Below are positions 6,302 to 9,020 of a DNA stretch of 9,020 nt, piece after piece. Position 1 is the first letter of the stretch, and every line of letters begins with the position of its first letter. Position numbers and translations under genes: made by a program. The notes under the pieces were generated by a model. The model searched no databases. It had not been told where the DNA came from and worked only from the letters and a program-made list of their open reading frames with translations. Source of the stretch: CAZFVY01 sp964522665 (GTDB lineage Bacteria; Verrucomicrobiota; Verrucomicrobiia; Limisphaerales; CAZFVY01); contig CAZFVY010000167.1 of NCBI GenBank assembly GCA_964522665.1, positions 1 to 9,020 of the forward strand, read 5' to 3'.

Positions 6302-7093
6302 TCACCGGTGGCCAAACCAGGCGCTTGGGTTATGGAAGAGTTCCGGACCGAAGGTGAATTGCCACGCGACATAGACCTGAAAATCCGTCGGGCCGGCCAA
6401 CGAGCGCCCGGCGGAGAGCAGCAGATGTTGATGGTCGGTGAAATCAATCACGGCCCCGAGGTTGAACGCGGTATCCGCGCGCCCGTCGATAGTCAGCGTG
6501 GTCCGATGATAAACCTCGGCGCCAAGCAAGACACTTTTTCTGACTTGCCGCTGCGCGACCATCCCGGCGTAGCCATAGTCCTCGTTGCCCGCCCCGGGAT
6601 TGAGGCCGTAACCGCCGCCGCCATAAATCGTCCAGTCGCCAAAGCTCTTTTGCAACCACACCGGCAAGAACGCTTGCGCCTGACCATTGCCCAGCCCGGC
6701 TGATTTGCTGCCGCTCGGGATTTCCAGCAACGGGAAAATGCCGACCTGCGGCGAGCGCTCCGTCTCCGGGAGGAACCGAAACTTCACGCCGAGCTCGGAA
6801 TCGCCGTATCCGTAGCGGGCGCCGCCCGTGGCTGGCGCTTTATAAGCGAGCGGCGCAATCAGGTGCAGTTGCACGTTGGTGACGACGCCGTAATTCAGTT
6901 CGAGGTGCGGCGCAGTGCCCGTCCAGCCAGCGGACGTCTGGATGTGCTGCGACGCGAGGTAGAATTCCCAATGCTGATAGTCCACCGGTTCCGGATCATC
7001 CGTCACGAACGGCGGCCCGGCCAAAACGGTCAGTGCACCGCCCAGCCACCACACTGCCAGCCAGCATCGCCACCTTGATGATTCGCCTTTCAT
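6302..7093 (-). CDS. Outer-membrane beta-barrel 'transporter' (MetA phenol-degradation-like family)
   Basis: This 263-residue protein has a Sec signal peptide with a Trp-rich hydrophobic core (WLAVWWLGGALTVLA). It is probably cleaved after Ala25, leaving the mature start GPPFVTDDPEPVDYQHWEFY. That TDDPEPV..WEFY opening, together with alternating hydrophobic/polar strands and turns (HLELNYGVV, VQLHLIAPLAY, YGYGDSELGVKFRF, LPVWLQKSFGDWTIYGGGGYG, FNLGAVIDFTDHQHLLLSAGRS), is typical of the outer-membrane family annotated as 'transporter' or putative MetA-pathway of phenol degradation. The last strand reads VYVAWQFTFG. The transported compound, if any, is unknown. The start at 7093 was chosen for the signal peptide; the frame stays open further upstream (to 7591), but that part overlaps the next gene and has no barrel features. 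It may share an operon with the two membrane proteins upstream (104-base gap). Confidence 0.85.
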   Translation of the reverse strand: MKGESSRWRCWLAVWWLGGALTVLAGPPFVTDDPEPVDYQHWEFYLASQHIQTSAGWTGTAPHLELNYGVVTNVQLHLIAPLAYKAPATGGARYGYGDSELGVKFRFLPETERSPQVGIFPLLEIPSGSKSAGLGNGQAQAFLPVWLQKSFGDWTIYGGGGYGLNPGAGNEDYGYAGMVAQRQVRKSVLLGAEVYHRTTLTIDGRADTAFNLGAVIDFTDHQHLLLSAGRSLAGPTDFQVYVAWQFTFGPELFHNPSAWFGHR

Positions 7094-7197
7094 GGACGCG
7101 GTTTGTTCGGTAACCCCACCAGAGTAGTTCTCCGTGGCGCCGAGGGCAAGGGCGCCGCGGATGCCGCCGGGCGCAATATCCCCACCTCCCGGATTTT

Positions 7198-7761
7198 TCA
7201 AACCGGTTCGACGGCTTTGAGCTGGCGGAAGTATTGCCAATAAAAGTAGTTCAGCCCGACGCCGCCCGCCGAGAAAATGATGAAGCCGAAAAACACCCCG
7301 CCTTTCTCGCGCGGAACGAGTCCCGCCACTAAAAGGTAAAGCGCGGAAAAGGCAGCGAAGTACCACGCGAAGGCGCGTTTGAGCGGGTTGAAGGCCGTCC
7401 CCTCCACGAGCAGCCACGGCGCCAGCAACATGGTTCCCCAAAACGTGAACATGCCGGGCTGGACGATCAACTGCAGCCAGTCGAGGACCGGCGCGTTGCC
7501 GAGCAGACCCCATTCGACCGATAATCCGAGCGCCCCGAAGACGACATATTGAACCACCGCGGCGCGCGACTTCCGGCCGGCGACGCGGCAAATGAGCTTG
7601 CCGATAAAAAACCCGAGGAACAGCAGGACGGCGTAGCTCACGAGGGTCGTCACGAGCGCGCGCGGATTTCGTAGAGAGAAGACCTGATTGAGAATCTCGC
7701 CCGGCAAGGCCATCAGCAAACCGAGGACAATAAACACTAAAATGGACCTAACGGTTTTCAT
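7198..7761 (-). CDS. Integral membrane protein of unknown function, about six helices
   Basis: This 187-residue, strongly hydrophobic protein has segments near residues 5..24, 37..58, 69..88, 97..119, 131..149 and 155..176. It is therefore predicted to be a six-pass cytoplasmic-membrane protein. Basic stretches (CRVAGRKSR at 58..66, NPLKR at 125..129) suggest cytosolic loops. I do not recognise a family and see no catalytic motif. The start ATG overlaps the stop of the preceding gene as ATGA (7758..7761), a classic sign of translational coupling, so the two products are probably made together and may act together. The C-terminus (YFRQLKAVEPV) is short and polar. Confidence 0.75.
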   Translation of the reverse strand: MKTVRSILVFIVLGLLMALPGEILNQVFSLRNPRALVTTLVSYAVLLFLGFFIGKLICRVAGRKSRAAVVQYVVFGALGLSVEWGLLGNAPVLDWLQLIVQPGMFTFWGTMLLAPWLLVEGTAFNPLKRAFAWYFAAFSALYLLVAGLVPREKGGVFFGFIIFSAGGVGLNYFYWQYFRQLKAVEPV

Positions 7762-8378
7762 CGACCTAAAGAATCAAGGTTGGTTCGGATGACGGGCCTT
7801 GATCCTGGCGTGGTCTCGTTCGCCTCGGTCGTCGTCGCGTGAATGATTTGGCGCCACGACCCAGAGACGCGCTCACCAGCGACTTCGAATCGCAGACCAT
7901 TCGGTGTCGCCGTACCGGACGGAGTGTACATGCTTCCCCCTCTTACGGTGAAAACTCTTTCGCCAAAACTCATGATTGGGTCCACTTCCAGTTCGGTGGA
8001 ACCGGCCATAATTCGCCCAATTCGCCGGAAGACCTTCAGTTGATCCGCCGATATGATCCGAGCCTGGAGTCCGTTTCCGCCCGTGGCAGCGCCGGAGCTG
8101 GTGATCAGCGGGTCCGGAAGCGCCGCGGGAACCGCGAAAAGTTCGAATTTTAGCGTGTAATACGCCTTGGGTGACAAAGAGCGAGGTCGAATTAGGGCAA
8201 ACAATCTAAGAGCCATCTCCCTAATCCGTGACGAAGGTCGGCTTCCCACAAGGCTTTGAAATTGTACCGGGGATAGCCAAATGATCTCCTGGCTCGCTGG
8301 GGCACGCTGCGACAAAATAGCGCCAATCGCCAAACCCAGTACGACGACTAAAGTGGCGATTGGCCAAACGCGCTTCAC
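7758..8378 (-). CDS. Membrane-anchored protein of unknown function, first gene of a coupled pair
   Basis: Starting at a GTG (8378) it gives 206 residues beginning KRVWPIATLVVVLGLAIGA, a compact n-region plus one transmembrane segment (about 5..24), followed by a soluble domain presumably in the periplasm. A longer TTG start at 8414 is possible but only adds an unlikely leader; neither start has a strong ribosome-binding site. The soluble part includes LKFELFAVPA and QARIISADQLKVFRRIGR, then ELEVDPIMSFGERVFTV. This loosely recalls the 'ILT..Q...V...L...L..P....GR' segment of secretin-like Verrucomicrobiota proteins, but that likeness is weak and may be chance. The C-terminus is Thr/Ser-rich. 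It overlaps the six-helix protein gene by 4 bases. It sits just after the toxin fossil, whose end may have been lost when this DNA was joined. Confidence 0.65.
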   Translation of the reverse strand: MKRVWPIATLVVVLGLAIGAILSQRAPASQEIIWLSPVQFQSLVGSRPSSRIREMALRLFALIRPRSLSPKAYYTLKFELFAVPAALPDPLITSSGAATGGNGLQARIISADQLKVFRRIGRIMAGSTELEVDPIMSFGERVFTVRGGSMYTPSGTATPNGLRFEVAGERVSGSWRQIIHATTTEANETTPGSRPVIRTNLDSLGR

Positions 8379-8436
8379 GACACGAGCGTAGCTTCCAGCA
8401 AGAGCGCCGGCCAAGGACTATCGAAAACGGGGAGAA

Positions 8437-8625
8437 TCAGAGTTTGGTTCGCGCTTTTTTTGGCGATGCGGATTGGAGCCGTTGGGGATTCGCCATGACA
8501 TCCGTATCCTGCGCTTCAAATTCCTGATAGAATCGCTCTGAGAGTACCCGCCCAACGGTCTATTCCCAACAAGTAGGCACGCTCCGAAGGTCCCGCTGAA
8601 TGAGACGATGGAAGACGAGACCCAT
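8437..8625 (-). pseudogene. RelE/ParE-superfamily toxin fossil (internal stop, lost C-terminus)
   Basis: ATG at 8625 lies 3 bases past the antitoxin stop. It reads MGLVFHRLIQRDLRSVPTCWE, then an in-frame TAG (8560..8562), then in the same frame TVGRVLSERFYQEFEA and VMANPQRL, ending at TGA 8437..8439. This follows the RelE/ParE pattern of this antitoxin's usual partner: N-terminal F-x-R-x-x-x-R-D-L, a Y-Y-E turn, G-x-x-L-x-x-R-F-x-x-E-x-E, and A-N-P-x-R. The expected C-terminal half (R-R-x-x-L-x-x-F-P-Y, then the basic H-x-x-R-x-P end) is absent after about 8476. The family match is from remembered consensus, not a search. With a stop at codon 22 and no C-terminus it cannot be an active toxin unless the stop is an assembly error, and even then it would be truncated. 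Confidence 0.7.
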
Positions 8626-8628
8626 CGA

Positions 8629-8841
8629 CTACCGCCGGACCGCTTGTCTCATCGTTTCCAAGCTGATGGCGGCGGCGGGATTCGCGTCGATTTCCGCGTC
8701 CCGGTGAAGAGCCTCGGCGAGTCCTTCGTCTTCGTCCGCCCAGACCGCTGGCAATGACGCGAGCAGATGGGCCGCCAGAATTCCACGGTCAGCCTCGGTC
8801 AGTTCCCGCGCTTGTCGTTGAACGTCGGTCAGACTATGCAC
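8629..8841 (-). CDS. Addiction-module antitoxin (TIGR02574 / PF09720-like)
   Basis: This is a small acidic protein of 70 residues from the GTG at 8841 (HSLTDVQRQARELTEADRG, then ILAAHLLASLP). An N-terminal helix with E/D-x-x-x-LA-x-x-LL-x-S-L, an acidic turn (ADEDEGLAEAL), a mid helix with the conserved AEID, and a final basic helix (SLETMRQAVRR) match the 'putative addiction module component' antitoxins that neutralise RelE/ParE toxins. A GTG at 8868 would give 79 residues; the shorter start is preferred because the family normally begins just before LTDVQ. Its reading frame is intact, but the toxin gene 3 bases downstream is broken, so it is now an orphan antitoxin. It could still repress its own promoter or counter a related toxin elsewhere (inference). 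Confidence 0.8.
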   Translation of the reverse strand: MHSLTDVQRQARELTEADRGILAAHLLASLPAVWADEDEGLAEALHRDAEIDANPAAAISLETMRQAVRR

Positions 8842-8847
8842 AATAGA

Positions 8848-8875
8848 AGTGTATCGCGCCCGCGGCACGCGGCAA
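8848..8875 (-). promoter_or_regulatory. Possible weak sigma-70-like promoter of the antitoxin gene
   Basis: On the - strand TTGCCG (8870..8875) and TACACT (8848..8853) stand 16 bases apart, each matching four of six consensus bases. The preferred GTG start lies only 6 bases after the -10, so a transcript would be leaderless or nearly so. This fits the lack of a ribosome-binding site but remains speculative. If the 8868 GTG is the true start, this cannot be the promoter. Confidence 0.2.
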
Positions 8876-9020
8876 CCAATTTGAGCCAGGGGAAACGCAT
8901 CATAATGTGGAACCCACCGACGGTGGTTACCAATCCGACGGGATTATCGATTCGACCACGCTGTAGGCGCGAGGAACTTGGCGCCGTAACCGGATTCCCA
9001 GTCAAGAGGTCATCCATTTT

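Noticed and set aside
7094..7591. Long 5' extension of the beta-barrel frame
   Set aside because: The frame stays open upstream of 7093 only because it shadows the six-helix protein gene; the signal peptide fixes the start at 7093.
8829..9017. 62-residue - strand open frame upstream of the antitoxin
   Set aside because: It overlaps the antitoxin start in another frame and shows no recognisable family or start signal.
1..9020. CRISPR array, tRNA/rRNA genes, complete transposase or phage genes
   Set aside because: Reading both strands showed no regularly spaced repeats, no tRNA-like cloverleaf I could support, and no transposase or phage motifs.

Overview
The window reads as a piece of a high-GC Verrucomicrobiota-type chromosome, probably a Limisphaerales/Pedosphaera-like lineage. 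The main pointer is the gene at 3740..4675: a prepilin-like protein whose N-terminus runs FTLIELLVVIAIIAIL then LLLPALSKAK and which ends in an H-X9-DG motif. This paralogue type is found in great numbers in Verrucomicrobiota, Lentisphaerae and Planctomycetes. The placement is an inference from protein style; there is no rRNA or marker gene here.

Left part (1..2014, genes on the + strand). A class I SAM-dependent methyltransferase runs in from the left edge and stops at 511. It is followed by a broken DUF3800 gene (698..1289) that has lost its middle and changed frame. Next comes a 172-base near-palindrome (1421..1592) that looks like a MITE-type insertion, flanked by TAA direct repeats. Then there is a second, 96% identical copy of the last 122 bases of the methyltransferase gene and its downstream flank (1661..1782), which leads straight into a strong 19-bp hairpin (1773..1818). 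This is a decayed, rearranged patch bounded by a direct repeat.

Centre (2015..6045, all on the - strand). There is a Ser/Thr protein kinase fused to a cyclic-nucleotide-binding domain (2015..3382), an orphan H-X9-DG pseudopilin-like protein (3740..4675), and a secreted M23-type peptidase with a changed first metal-ligand position (4786..6045). They are separated by 110 to 357 bases, so they are probably independent units.

Right part (6046..9020, all on the - strand). A toxin-antitoxin locus has an apparently intact TIGR02574-type antitoxin (8629..8841). Directly downstream is a RelE/ParE-type toxin fossil (8437..8625) with an in-frame stop and a lost C-terminus. After that come a single-pass membrane protein of unknown function (7758..8378) and a six-helix membrane protein (7198..7761), joined by an ATGA overlap. 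An outer-membrane beta-barrel protein of the 'transporter' / MetA-phenol-degradation type (6302..7093) follows 104 bases later. These last three could form a small envelope operon.

I see no CRISPR array, RNA gene, phage gene or complete transposase. The strongest leads are the duplicated methyltransferase tail around degraded cargo, the long palindrome, the unnoticed toxin fossil, and the kinase-cNMP fusion.
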